In this document: one piece after another, positions 34,120-43,301 of the stretch
How positions within the stretch are numbered: the stretch's first letter is position 1
Layout: the number at the start of each line of letters is the position of its first letter
Source of the DNA: Pedobacter sp. Leaf250
Lineage (GTDB): Bacteria; Bacteroidota; Bacteroidia; Sphingobacteriales; Sphingobacteriaceae
Direction: 5' to 3'
Length of the DNA: 64,000 bases
NCBI RefSeq assembly: GCF_920984735.1
Contig: NZ_CAKLBU010000019.1
Span: 35,803-99,802, forward strand
The notes under the pieces: generated by a model
Told to the model about the DNA's origin: nothing
Seen by the model: the letters and a program-made list of their open reading frames with translations, nothing else
Database searches by the model: none
Made by a program: the position numbers and the translations under genes

Positions 34120-35118
34120 ATGGAAGAAAAAATTGTATTAACCATTTTAATGGCTACCTATAATGGCGATGCTTTTCTGGAGAAGCAATTAAAAAGTATA
34201 ATAAATCAAAGCTATACTGCATGGGAATTAATGATCAGGGATGATGGATCAGATGATGATACTTTAGCGATTATTGAAAATTATTGTCAAAAAGATAACC
34301 GGATAAAATTGCTTAATTATGGAGATGTTTATGGTTCGGCCTGTCGCAATTTTTCACAACTTTTTGACTGGGCATACAAGCATCATCGAAACTATATTTT
34401 GTTTGCCGATCAGGATGACATTTGGCTAATTCATAAATTGGAACGTTCGTTAGCAGTCATGCTCAAAGAAGAACAATTGTATGGAGCATCTACCCCATTA
34501 CTTTTGTATTCCAATTTAAGTTTTGTTGATGAAAATGACCAACGCATTCCGGTTACATTACCTTTGCCTAAAACCTTGGATTTGCCTGTTTTACTTAATG
34601 AAAACTATGCCTGGGGTTGCACCATCATAATTAATCTAGCGGCGATAAAGAAAATACAGCATATACCCATTTCATCTATAAATCACGATTATTATATAGC
34701 AATGGTGGTGGCTGCCTTTGGCAAAAATATATTGCTAAATGAACACCACATTCTATACCGGCAACATCAAAAAAACGTAAGTGGCAATGTAAACAAAATG
34801 ACTTTTTTGAGTCGTTTCAATCGTTATTTTAACAATAGCAAAACCATGCTTCAACCTCTTCTTGATAATTATATGCTCGTGAACTCGTTCTATAAAATAT
34901 ATAAAAACGACTTAACTGCTTACCAGGTAAAAATGATTGGTGATTTTCTTGGAAGTTATAGGATTGGATTTTGGCCACTGCTTAGCAGTATGTTTAAACA
35001 TCGAATTTTTAAGATCGGCTTAGGAAAAAATCTGATGTATATCTATACGCTGTATTTGTTACGGGATAAAGTGATGAAAAAAATTGAAGAAGGAGGTTCG
35101 TGTGAAAATTCATTATGA
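34120..35118 (+). CDS. GT2 glycosyltransferase
   Basis: Started at ATG 34120 (332 aa); an in-frame TTG at 34105 lies inside the upstream gene and is less likely. VLTILMATYNGDAFLEKQL, LMIRDDGSDDDTL and ILFADQDDIWL (DQDD metal site) mark a GT2 of the type that often transfers rhamnose or related sugars (RfbF/WbbM-like). INHDYYIAMVVAAFG and RQHQKNVSGN follow as the acceptor region. Its end overlaps the following GTG start by 17 bases. Confidence 0.85.
   Translation: MEEKIVLTILMATYNGDAFLEKQLKSIINQSYTAWELMIRDDGSDDDTLAIIENYCQKDNRIKLLNYGDVYGSACRNFSQLFDWAYKHHRNYILFADQDDIWLIHKLERSLAVMLKEEQLYGASTPLLLYSNLSFVDENDQRIPVTLPLPKTLDLPVLLNENYAWGCTIIINLAAIKKIQHIPISSINHDYYIAMVVAAFGKNILLNEHHILYRQHQKNVSGNVNKMTFLSRFNRYFNNSKTMLQPLLDNYMLVNSFYKIYKNDLTAYQVKMIGDFLGSYRIGFWPLLSSMFKHRIFKIGLGKNLMYIYTLYLLRDKVMKKIEEGGSCENSL
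35092..35096 (+). promoter_or_regulatory. Strong Shine-Dalgarno site deciding a GTG start
   Basis: GGAGG lies 5 bases before GTG 35102. Such a strong site is unusual for this genome and fixes the start of the following GT1 gene at GTG rather than at an upstream in-frame TTG (35084). Confidence 0.7.
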
Positions 35119-36145
35119 TAACATCATCTATAGCTTGCAAAAAGCTGGTGGCATTTCTTCTTATTGGTCTGCATTGATTTCTCGTTTTTTAAGAGATAAG
35201 ACTGATATCAATTTTACCGAAAACCCCAACGAAAATATATCGAGAAGGGAATTACAAATTCCTATAGATTTAATTACTCCATCCTCATCAAAACGAATAT
35301 TGGTCGATCGCTTTAAAAAAATCGCCCTTAAACAGCAAATTGAACCCTTTATCTTTCATTCCAGTTATAATCGATCAACCAGTAATTCAAAAGCCAAATC
35401 TGTCATTACCATTCATGATTTTGTTCACGAAAAGTATTATGGTGGTTTAAGGAGGTACCTGCATGTATTGCAAAAAAATAAGGCCATTGAAAATGCAAAG
35501 AAGATTATTGTTGTATCTGAAAATACCAAGCAAGATCTATTATATTTTCATCCATATTTAAACGAAAATCAGATCCATGTAGTTTATAACGGGGTTTCAG
35601 ATGATTTTTTTCCTATTCAAAAGAGACTTTCCTCCAATAAACCATATCTTGTTTTCATAGGATCGAGGGCATATTATAAAAATTTTAATTTTGCAGTCGA
35701 TGTTTTGCAAGCTTTGCCTGATTTTGATTTCCATATCGTAGGCATAGCACTTTCAAAATCCGAACAAAGAATGCTCAAGGAAAAGATTCCTGGGCGCTGG
35801 AAAGTATTCACACACATTCATAATCATGAATTAAATATTATTTACAATCAAGCTTTTGCCCTGTTTTATCCTTCCTCTTACGAAGGATTTGGAATACCTT
35901 TGCTTGAAGTGATGAAAACAGGGATACCATTTGTGGCTTTAAGGCAGTCGTCTATACCAGAAGTTGCCGGGGAGGCAGGCATATTGGTTGAAGATCTGGA
36001 TGTGGATTCATTTAAAAATGCTATTTTAAGTATCAATGGCCATGAAGATCTCTTAAGCGCTAAAGGCATAGTACAATCAAATCAGTTTTCATGGGAGAAA
36101 TGTTATCAGGAAACCTTAGCTATTTATAAAGACTTATCATTATGA
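35102..36145 (+). CDS. GT1/GT4-family glycosyltransferase
   Basis: Started at GTG 35102 (347 aa), behind a GGAGG site. HYDNIIYSLQKAGGISSYWSAL is the N-terminal GT-B motif with the acceptor-domain glycine loop (GGISSY). ITIHDFVHEKYYGG, VVSENTKQDLLYF, YLVFIGSRAYYKNF and ALFYPSSYEGFGIPLLEVMKTGIPF give the E-x7-E donor site typical of GT4. It transfers a hexose or deoxyhexose (often mannose) in the cytoplasm. It overlaps its neighbours by 17 and 4 bases. Confidence 0.88.
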   Translation: MKIHYDNIIYSLQKAGGISSYWSALISRFLRDKTDINFTENPNENISRRELQIPIDLITPSSSKRILVDRFKKIALKQQIEPFIFHSSYNRSTSNSKAKSVITIHDFVHEKYYGGLRRYLHVLQKNKAIENAKKIIVVSENTKQDLLYFHPYLNENQIHVVYNGVSDDFFPIQKRLSSNKPYLVFIGSRAYYKNFNFAVDVLQALPDFDFHIVGIALSKSEQRMLKEKIPGRWKVFTHIHNHELNIIYNQAFALFYPSSYEGFGIPLLEVMKTGIPFVALRQSSIPEVAGEAGILVEDLDVDSFKNAILSINGHEDLLSAKGIVQSNQFSWEKCYQETLAIYKDLSL

Positions 36146-36891
36146 AAATATCCATTATAACGGTTGTTTTTAATAATGTTCATACCATTAAAACAGCTAT
36201 AGAGTCTGTGCTATGCCAACAATACCCAAATATTGAATATATTATTATTGATGGAGGATCAACAGACGGAACCCTCGAGGTGATACAAGGTTATCACGCT
36301 GAGATCCATCAAGTGCTTTCTGAAAAGGACAAAGGTATTTATGATGCCATGAATAAGGGTATTTCCCATTGTACTGGTGAAGTAATTGGTATACTTAATT
36401 CTGATGATGTTTATGAAAATAGTGCGGTGATCCAAACGGTAATGGACGCCTTTCTTGACGATCAGGAATTGGGGATGGTATACGGAGATTTGGTATATGT
36501 AAAAAATGATGATCTTTCCCAAGTAGTGCGTAAGTGGTCTTCAGAAAACTATTACGATCATTTCTTTGAAGATGGGAATGTACCACCTCATCCGTCTTTA
36601 TTTATCAAGAGCGAAGTCTATCAAAAGGTTGGAGTGTTTAATCTGAACATGCGTTTAGCGGCAGATTATGAATTTATGCTCCGTCTATTTAAACTTTATA
36701 GGTTCAAAAGTAGATACATCAATATTCTTTTGGTAAGAATGCGATTAGGCGGTGCAACGAATGTTAGTTTGAAAAACATCATTAACGGTAATTTGGAAAT
36801 ACTTTCCGCATGGAAACAAAATCATTTAAAAGTACCATTATCATTAATGCCTAAGAGAATTTTGAAAAGATTAACACAGTTTATCAAATGA
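36142..36891 (+). CDS. GT2 glycosyltransferase (WcaA/WbbD-like)
   Basis: The 249-aa protein begins KISIITVVFNNVHTIKTAIESVL with EYIIIDGGSTDGTLEVI, SEKDKGIYDAMNKGI and VIGILNSDDVYE. The DKGIYDAMNKG block is typical of the small GT2 enzymes found in colanic acid and O-antigen loci. PHPSLFIKSEVYQKVG and LAADYEFMLRLF complete the domain. It overlaps both neighbours by 4 bases, which indicates translational coupling. Confidence 0.87.
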   Translation: MKISIITVVFNNVHTIKTAIESVLCQQYPNIEYIIIDGGSTDGTLEVIQGYHAEIHQVLSEKDKGIYDAMNKGISHCTGEVIGILNSDDVYENSAVIQTVMDAFLDDQELGMVYGDLVYVKNDDLSQVVRKWSSENYYDHFFEDGNVPPHPSLFIKSEVYQKVGVFNLNMRLAADYEFMLRLFKLYRFKSRYINILLVRMRLGGATNVSLKNIINGNLEILSAWKQNHLKVPLSLMPKRILKRLTQFIK

Positions 36892-37772
36892 GGCTAATTT
36901 TAACTGGTGCTAATGGTTTTTTGGGCAAAGTGATTTCTAATTATTTTGCCAGGCATGAATTAATCAAGATTGGGCGATCGATGGGTGATGTGGTTGTTAA
37001 TCTGGCCGATGAAATTCCAGTTTTGCCAATAAGTGATTTGGTCATACATACCGCTGGAAAGGCACATTTAGTACCTGCAACGGATCAGGAGAAGGCTGAT
37101 TTTTACCGAGTAAATGTAACAGGAACCGCAAATCTACTTTCTGGACTGATGCGTTCTGGCTTACCCAAATATTTTGTGTTTATTAGCTCTGTTTCTGTTT
37201 ATGGGCTGGAGAAGGGAGAGCTGATCAATGAGCAATATCCGCTTTCTGCAGTAGATGCTTATGGTAAAAGTAAAATTGAAGCAGAGGCTCTGGTAGTTGA
37301 ATGGTGTAAGCAACATGAGGTAGTTTGCACCATTCTACGCCTACCTTTGTTGGCAGGTCGAAATCCTCCAGGTAATCTTGGTGCAATGGTTAAAGCTATA
37401 ACAAATGGTTACTATTTTAACATTGATAAAGGCGAAGCCCAAAAAAGTATGGTGATGGTAGATGATGTAGCTGCATTTATAAGCGATGTGCATAAAATTG
37501 GAGGAATTTACAATCTAACTGATGGCTTTCATCCGAGCTTTAAAGCATTATCGTTATCCATTACAAGACAATTAAATAAAAGAAGTTCGTTAAGTTTGCC
37601 TTTTTTAATTGTAAAAGCACTTGCTTTAGTTGGCGATATTTTTGGGGAGGAATTTCCGGTTACTAGCAAAAAACTTTATAAAATGACTCAGACTTTAACC
37701 TTTTCCGATCAACGAGCAAGAAATAACATCGGCTGGAATCCTAAATCTGTTGTCGATAATTTTAGTATATGA
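36888..37772 (+). CDS. NAD-dependent epimerase/reductase (WbpK/WbpV-like)
   Basis: The 294-aa extended SDR has LILTGANGFLGKVISNYF as NAD site, VIHTAGKAHLV, FVFISSVSVYG and AYGKSKIEAEALV with the YxxxK dyad. The AGKAH motif and small size match the 4-keto-reductases (WbpK, WbpV) that convert UDP-4-keto-6-deoxy-HexNAc to UDP-FucNAc or UDP-QuiNAc. That substrate comes from a FlaA1/WbpM-type 4,6-dehydratase, and a decayed dehydratase gene lies about 1 kb downstream. The next gene, overlapping by 4 bases, encodes the initiating transferase that would use the product. Confidence 0.8.
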   Translation: MRLILTGANGFLGKVISNYFARHELIKIGRSMGDVVVNLADEIPVLPISDLVIHTAGKAHLVPATDQEKADFYRVNVTGTANLLSGLMRSGLPKYFVFISSVSVYGLEKGELINEQYPLSAVDAYGKSKIEAEALVVEWCKQHEVVCTILRLPLLAGRNPPGNLGAMVKAITNGYYFNIDKGEAQKSMVMVDDVAAFISDVHKIGGIYNLTDGFHPSFKALSLSITRQLNKRSSLSLPFLIVKALALVGDIFGEEFPVTSKKLYKMTQTLTFSDQRARNNIGWNPKSVVDNFSI

Positions 37773-38752
37773 TATATATTCCAATCATTTTTTTTACTAT
37801 CTTACTGTTTGGAATCATGTACCTGTACCTTCAAATTGCAAATAGATACAATATTATCGACGAACCCAATAAAAGAAGCTCACACGCTGTCTATACCATA
37901 AGAGGCGGGGGCATCATCTTTCCAATTGGCATGTTGTTGGAATTTATTTTTTCCGGCTATCAATATGGATGGTTTATCGTTGGTTTGATGTTCATAAGTG
38001 CCATTAGTTTTTTAGACGATTTAAAAAATCAGGATTTGAAGCTGCGCTTCTCTATCCATTTATTAGCGGTATCTCTACTATTTTATCAATTGGATTTCTA
38101 TGTGTTTCCTTGGTATATTGTTTTAATGTCATTAATTTTTGTGATTGGTGGAATTAATGCCATTAATTTTATGGATGGCATTAATGGGATAACTGGTAGT
38201 TACAGTTTGATCACGTTACTTTCCTTATTATACATCAATATTGAATATATTCAGTTTATTAATCATATGATCATCATTGCGACAATTACTGCTGTATTGG
38301 TATTCAATTTTTTCAATTTCAGAAGAATTGCACGTTGCTTCGCTGGTGATGTGGGTAGTGTGAGCATCGCTTTCATCTTATTGTTTTTCATTCTTAAACT
38401 AATTACTATGACGGGCAACCTTAATTATATTTTGTTGCTTTTAGTTTATGGATTGGATGTGGTTACAACCATATTTTTTAGAATTTTAAGGAAGGAAAAT
38501 ATTTTTGAGGCCCATCGTTCTCATTTTTATCAATTTTTGGTGAATGAGAAAAGTATTCCGCATTTAAAAGTCAGTTTTATCTATGGTGCAGTACAAATGG
38601 CTGTAAACCTTTGCCTAATTTTACTCCCAATCAATAAAATATCCTATCTTGCACTAATTTTAACAACTACGAGTATGTTTTTTGTCGCATACCGCCTATT
38701 CGTCCAAGGTAAAAGAAGCTTGTTAGAAGGAGTACATATAAGCGATAAGTGA
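37769..38752 (+). CDS. Undecaprenyl-phosphate HexNAc-1-phosphate transferase (WecA/WbpL-like, GT4 Mray_like)
   Basis: The 327-aa membrane protein has about 10 helices. IIDEPNKRSSHAVYTIRGGG is the N-terminal DEPxxRxxH loop, FLDDLKNQDLKLRF contains the DD metal pair, GGINAINFMDGINGITG is the conserved active-site loop, and CFAGDVGSVSIAF and ENIFEAHRSHFYQFLV supply the remaining catalytic Asp and the HRxHxYQ motif. It starts lipid-linked glycan assembly with a UDP-HexNAc (QuiNAc/FucNAc-type in WbpL relatives). Region C has a different initiating enzyme (WcaJ type), so the two loci should build distinct polymers. Confidence 0.9.
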   Translation: MIYIPIIFFTILLFGIMYLYLQIANRYNIIDEPNKRSSHAVYTIRGGGIIFPIGMLLEFIFSGYQYGWFIVGLMFISAISFLDDLKNQDLKLRFSIHLLAVSLLFYQLDFYVFPWYIVLMSLIFVIGGINAINFMDGINGITGSYSLITLLSLLYINIEYIQFINHMIIIATITAVLVFNFFNFRRIARCFAGDVGSVSIAFILLFFILKLITMTGNLNYILLLLVYGLDVVTTIFFRILRKENIFEAHRSHFYQFLVNEKSIPHLKVSFIYGAVQMAVNLCLILLPINKISYLALILTTTSMFFVAYRLFVQGKRSLLEGVHISDK

Positions 38753-38788
38753 AAATATGGTGTTCAGTAAAATTAATATACTTCCTCA

Positions 38789-39215
38789 ATGGGTTACCAA
38801 TACTTTATGACCATTCCTGAAGCCTTCCGCTTGGTGTTAAAAGCTGGTAATGTGGGCAATAGCAGTGAAATCTTTATTTTTGATATGGGAAAATCGGAGC
38901 AAATTGTTGAATTGGCCAAAAAAATGATTCGATTGGCTGGACTTTTACCAACTAAGATATTAAAATCCTTTACAGTGGACCAAGACCAGGCGGAAAATCA
39001 TTGGAGAACTTTTGACTGATAATGAAAATACTATGGCCACACACATTATAAAATTATGATTAGGAAAGTGAAGGAATATGTATTTAATGATATTGACCAA
39101 CATATTTATAAATTTATCGATTGTGCCAAGTTAAACAATAACCGGCTAAGGGCTGATGATGAAAGAGTTGGTACAAGAATATAAAGGTAATAATTCTATT
39201 TATGAAGAACTTGAT
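38789..39215 (+). pseudogene. Degenerate C-terminal remnant of a FlaA1/CapD-type nucleoside-diphosphate-sugar dehydratase
   Basis: The frame at 38789 reads YFMTIPEAFRLVLKAG, then FDMGKSEQIVELAKKMIRLAGL, the conserved end of CapD/FlaA1 enzymes. A shift near 38957 puts IKILYSGPRPGGKSLE in the next frame. LLTDNE, KIMIRKVKEYVFNDID and finally MKELVQEYKGNNSIYEELD appear in successive other frames, finishing at about 39215. The pieces are in the correct order of a family C-terminus (about 140 of ~640 residues) but need at least four frameshifts to join, and the N-terminal two thirds are absent. It is therefore a relic. It lies directly after the WbpK/WbpL-like pair, where a functional WbpM-type gene is usual, so an ancestral QuiNAc/FucNAc operon has probably lost its local dehydratase. 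Confidence 0.85.
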
Positions 39216-39222
39216 CACGCAA

Positions 39223-40854
39223 ATGAGAAAAAACTATATCCAAACTAAGATTTTCTTTGCCATTACATTTTTATTTATTTTGGCTGCAAATTTTGCTATT
39301 GCCCAAACGCCAAACCAGAACATCCAATATTCTTATCAATTCTATCAGAAATTAAATAATCCGGTTTATGATATCAATTCACGTTTTCATAGTTCCATAA
39401 AAGGATATTATAGCGATGATAGCGTGTTGGTTAATCGTTATCAATCATTGATGGCATTAGGTTTAGATTCTTTAAATCAAAGAAGTTGGTTAAGACGAAA
39501 GCTTACAAATGAACATTTGGTCAACTTCAATCGTGATGATTATAATGTGTATGTTGATTTTCTTCCAGATTTCCAGATTGGGCGGGAATTTAAAGAAAGT
39601 AAAACCACCTGGTTAAATACCCGTGGTTTTCAGATTGGTGGTGATGTGGGTGAGAAGTTCTCTTTTTATGCCAGTGCTTATGAAAACCAGGCCGTATTTG
39701 CCAATTATATAACCGATTTTATTAACATCAATCAGGTTGTCCCAAGTGAAATGACTGGTAAGCTAGGCGAAAAAACCAAAGATTGGACGTATGCCAGTGC
39801 ATTACTCTCTTTCACTGCAAACAAACACTTAAATATTGCTTTAGGATACGATAAAAATTTTATAGGAGATGGATATCGCTCCATGCTATTGTCGGATGTT
39901 GCTGCGAATTACTCCTTTCTTAGATTAAGGGCATCATTAGGTAATATACAATATCAAACCATTTTTGCATACATGCTCGATCCTGGTGCAAATAAATTAA
40001 CCACCGATCGCCGATTAGGAGACAGAGGTAAATGGATGGCTGCACATTATTTGGATTGGAACATCACCAAACGTTTTTCAGCTGGATTCTTTCAGGCTGT
40101 AACCTGGGCTGATGCGCAACCTGAAGGAAAAAGAGGTTTTGATTTCAATTATATTCATCCATTCATTTTCTTGCGCTCGGTTGAAAGTGCTAATACCAGC
40201 TCACCAGACAAAATGCGTTTGGGTATCAACCTTAAATATGAAGTATTGGATAAAACTACGGTTTATGGGCAATTCATGTTTGATGAATTTACAGCAAAAG
40301 AATTTTTCTCCAATAATGGATATTGGGCCAATAAATGGGCAGTTCAATTGGGTTTTCGAGGATCAGATTTATTTAAGGTGCCCGGGTTAAATTATCTTGC
40401 TGAATTTAACACGGCCCGTCCTTACACCTATGCTCACTTCGACCGTGTTTCCAATTATGCTGCTATGAATCAGCCTTTGGCGCATCCATTTGGCGCAAAC
40501 TTCAGGGAGTTTTTAGGATTACTCAACTATAGTTATAAGCGCTTTGATTTTCAAGGGCAGATGATTTATGCCAACTATGGGCTTGATCCAGCAGGTCTAA
40601 ATTATGGGAAAAATATTTTCTTAGATTACAGTACTCACGTAAATTATTATGGGAATAATATCGGTCAAGGTATTAAAACCAATCTATTTTTTACTGAAGC
40701 TAAGGTGTCCTATTTAATTAATCCAAAATATAACCTAAGGGCTGAGATTGGCGGAATCCTGCGAAAAGAGTCCTCATCGGTTGCCAGTCAAAATACTGGT
40801 CTGATTACATTTGGTTTAAGGAGTACGTTTAGAAACCTATACAGGGATTTTTAA
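39223..40854 (+). CDS. Outer-membrane beta-barrel protein, RemB-like (gliding/capsule-associated)
   Basis: Started at ATG 39223 (543 aa), giving the signal peptide KIFFAITFLFILAANFAIAQ; an ATG at 39202 is possible but overlaps the end of the dehydratase relic. The mature part is rich in aromatic, alternating strands with no hydrophobic helix (for example FSFYASAYENQAVFANYI, LNIALGYDKNFIGDGYRSML, RAEIGGILRKE) and ends in a C-terminal aromatic, RDF, consistent with a barrel. GYDKNFIGDGYRS resembles RemB, a surface protein linked to gliding in Flavobacterium, and also Wzi-like capsule proteins. In this position a role in surface retention of the region B glycan is plausible but inferred. Confidence 0.65.
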   Translation: MRKNYIQTKIFFAITFLFILAANFAIAQTPNQNIQYSYQFYQKLNNPVYDINSRFHSSIKGYYSDDSVLVNRYQSLMALGLDSLNQRSWLRRKLTNEHLVNFNRDDYNVYVDFLPDFQIGREFKESKTTWLNTRGFQIGGDVGEKFSFYASAYENQAVFANYITDFININQVVPSEMTGKLGEKTKDWTYASALLSFTANKHLNIALGYDKNFIGDGYRSMLLSDVAANYSFLRLRASLGNIQYQTIFAYMLDPGANKLTTDRRLGDRGKWMAAHYLDWNITKRFSAGFFQAVTWADAQPEGKRGFDFNYIHPFIFLRSVESANTSSPDKMRLGINLKYEVLDKTTVYGQFMFDEFTAKEFFSNNGYWANKWAVQLGFRGSDLFKVPGLNYLAEFNTARPYTYAHFDRVSNYAAMNQPLAHPFGANFREFLGLLNYSYKRFDFQGQMIYANYGLDPAGLNYGKNIFLDYSTHVNYYGNNIGQGIKTNLFFTEAKVSYLINPKYNLRAEIGGILRKESSSVASQNTGLITFGLRSTFRNLYRDF

Positions 40855-40909
40855 GACTTCGTCATATTAATATATTCATCATTTTTTATAATTCTTCACT
40901 TTATCAATT

Positions 40910-41536
40910 ATGGTTACCGCAGAAAAAGTATTCTACTTCATCAAACAACGATTATTCCGGAAATTTTTATACCGGTTTGGAATCGGAAGTCCTGTGGGTA
41001 GAGGAGTATGGGAAGAACAATTTAAAAATGGTGCCTGGGATTATCTCTACTCGGAGTCGGAATCATTTCATTATAAAAGCATAGTTAAATTTTATAAACA
41101 ATACGGAGCAGGCGGCAGTGTGCTTGATGCAGGTTGTGGCCAAGGAGTATTATTTCATTATCTAAAAGAAGATATTCAAGACCCAAAAGATTATTTAGGC
41201 TTTGATATATCAGAAAATGCTGTTACAGAGGCTAGAAAAACATTTCCACCGTTCCGTTTTGAACAAATGGATTTCAATTTGAATACGCCAAGTGAAAAGT
41301 TTGATGTGGTGATCTTTAATGAATGTGTTTATTATTTTAAGAAACCTGTTGAACAGCTCAGTGCCTATCTTGATAAAACACTTAACCCTGGTGGTCAGGT
41401 GATTATATCTATGTTCTATTTTGAAGAACACGCCCAGCTTTGGAAAAGATATGCTGATAAATACAACTTTTTAGATTGGGAGGAAGTGACGAATGTGAGT
41501 GGACAGAAATGGCGGATTTGTATTTTTAAACCTTAG
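40910..41536 (+). CDS. Class I SAM-dependent methyltransferase
   Basis: The 208-aa protein has GGSVLDAGCGQGVLFHYL (motif I, SAM site), YLGFDISENAVTEAR (motif II acidic residue), FEQMDFN and FDVVIFNECVYYFKKP (motif IV). PGGQVIISMF is motif V. This is the Methyltransf_11/25 fold. The substrate could be a sugar of the region B polymer or a small molecule. The gene is the last of the plus-strand run and is followed by the bidirectional terminator at 41794-41828. Confidence 0.85.
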   Translation: MVTAEKVFYFIKQRLFRKFLYRFGIGSPVGRGVWEEQFKNGAWDYLYSESESFHYKSIVKFYKQYGAGGSVLDAGCGQGVLFHYLKEDIQDPKDYLGFDISENAVTEARKTFPPFRFEQMDFNLNTPSEKFDVVIFNECVYYFKKPVEQLSAYLDKTLNPGGQVIISMFYFEEHAQLWKRYADKYNFLDWEEVTNVSGQKWRICIFKP

Positions 41537-41793
41537 TTTCTGCATGGATCATTTTAGCTGCAAAGTTCTTCATTGCGAGGCTGGATTAAAACGAGCCGAA
41601 GTAATCTATGCCTTTTACGCCGTAAAATCGCTTCCAGTTTTTTCAATATACAGGCAGAGATTACAAAGCTTGACTAATATATTAAATTGCTAATTATTAA
41701 AATTTGTGCCGAAATGCCGAAGCATATAGGAGGTATTTATGATCTATATAAACAGTAATGGATTCTAGCATACTACCAGGAAGGATCATTATC

Positions 41794-41828
41794 AAAAAAG
41801 CCGCATCAATTATTGATGCGGCTTTTTT
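41794..41828. terminator. Bidirectional rho-independent terminator
   Basis: AAAAAAGCCGCATCA (41794-41808), loop ATTAT, TGATGCGGCTTTTTT (41814-41828): a perfect 15-base stem with A and T runs at the two ends, so it works in both directions. It separates the convergent methyltransferase (ends 41536) and nuclease (ends 41868) genes. Confidence 0.93.
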
Positions 41829-41867
41829 GATATAAACTATTTGAGATACTACCTCTGTAATTTGAAT

Positions 41868-43301
41868 TTAATTACCTGGGTCTTTCACTTTTTCCACTAC
41901 ATCCTGAATGTTTTGTGGCAGGTTAGAAAGTAGGTTGTATCCTGTTGCAGCCTCGATATCGCGAACTGAAACAATGTAATCTTTCCAGCTTGCAGTGGTA
42001 CTATTAATGTTTGGTGTGTTGATTGCAATTACTCTTGTAGAAGAAGTAACGCGGCTTAAATCGTTATCTCCAGTTTTTAAAAGGACGGCAACTTTCCATA
42101 CGTTTGCCGGAACGGTTACTTTTCCATTATTGATGGTGGTTACAACAGATGCGCTTGCCGAACCAATGCCACCAGTACCGTAACTGCCCATGATCACATA
42201 AACCTCATACCCATTCAATGCCTGGCCACGAAGATAACTTTCAAAAGATTCCCAGGTTTTCTGATTATTGTTAGGTGCCTGTGGTATCATATTGGTCATT
42301 AGGAATGTGGCTGAATTGGCTGTGCTCGAACTGGTGCGGTCGCCACTTGGGCAGTTGTGTCCTCTATCGAAACCAGAACCAGAATAGCTATTGCTTTGTA
42401 CCTGGTACCAATTGCCTGGCAGACCAGTAAATGACGCAAAATCATCTTTTCTGCTTGCCGTACCATTGAAGTTATTTGGATCTAAATGCCAGCTTACCCA
42501 GTTTGGAATGCCGCGGGTCATGCTATAACTTTCTACATAATATTTTTGATCGATCAGGTAGTTTTCTGCTGAAACCACTGTGGCCATGGCGCCTGAAGGA
42601 TTGCCAAATAATAAGTTTGAGTTATCTCCACCTGATGGCGGGGCATCGGCACCTGCCTCTGGTGTTCCCCTTCCCGGAGTAGGAGTAGTGGAGTTTCCGT
42701 TGTCAATAGGATCGGTATCTGGTGCGCCCACGGTAATACCCGGATCGCCTGTTCCTTTAAAGATGATGTCATCAATATTGATCCTGGTGGTGCCCGCTTT
42801 TTTAATCTGAAAACGGATTTTACCTGTGCTGCTCACTTTGAAAGAATCGGTAACCAAAATAGTACTGGTTTCGGCGATATCTGTACCCAATTGGGCATAA
42901 GTTTTACCACCATCCGTTGAGGCTAATAATTGCCAGGTAGAATTGGCATCCGTACCATATTTGGCATGCGATACATAGATCATTTTGGTGCCTGCAATAT
43001 CAAAGTTCATCGACAGGTAACCTGTTCTTAGCCTTACAGATTTTGAGCCGTTTTTAGCATCAGCTGCAAGATTGCCAATGAGGGCATCGCTCATTGTCCA
43101 TTTTCCGGTTAACAGCTGCACACTATCTAATGCATAGGCACCTTTGGTTCCGGATTCGAAAGTTTCGGTAATGGCATAAGCAGTTGGTGCCTTTGGAGGT
43201 GTTACCGGCGTCTCATCTTCAATGGATGTTTTTTTCGAACAGGCGGATAGAGACAGGATTCCAATAAATCCGGAATAGATAAGGATGTTTTTAAATTTCA
43301 T
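41868..43301 (-). CDS. Secreted DNA/RNA non-specific endonuclease lipoprotein (DRGH family)
   Basis: The 477-aa protein starts MKFKNILIYSGFIGILSLSAC, a lipoprotein signal with Cys21 as the acylated residue. Residues about 45-185 form a beta-rich domain (FRFQIKKAGTTRINIDDI-type strands) resembling carbohydrate-binding or choice-of-anchor domains. A Pro/Gly/Thr-rich linker (about 190-225) leads to a NUC1 nuclease domain with the catalytic motif DRGH (312-315, His315) and the metal-binding NMIPQAPNNNQKTWE. It would degrade extracellular nucleic acid while tethered to the outer membrane. It lies alone between two capsule loci on the opposite strand, sharing a terminator with region B. The role could be nutrient scavenging, biofilm DNA turnover or defence. 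Confidence 0.9.
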   Translation of the reverse strand: MKFKNILIYSGFIGILSLSACSKKTSIEDETPVTPPKAPTAYAITETFESGTKGAYALDSVQLLTGKWTMSDALIGNLAADAKNGSKSVRLRTGYLSMNFDIAGTKMIYVSHAKYGTDANSTWQLLASTDGGKTYAQLGTDIAETSTILVTDSFKVSSTGKIRFQIKKAGTTRINIDDIIFKGTGDPGITVGAPDTDPIDNGNSTTPTPGRGTPEAGADAPPSGGDNSNLLFGNPSGAMATVVSAENYLIDQKYYVESYSMTRGIPNWVSWHLDPNNFNGTASRKDDFASFTGLPGNWYQVQSNSYSGSGFDRGHNCPSGDRTSSSTANSATFLMTNMIPQAPNNNQKTWESFESYLRGQALNGYEVYVIMGSYGTGGIGSASASVVTTINNGKVTVPANVWKVAVLLKTGDNDLSRVTSSTRVIAINTPNINSTTASWKDYIVSVRDIEAATGYNLLSNLPQNIQDVVEKVKDPGN

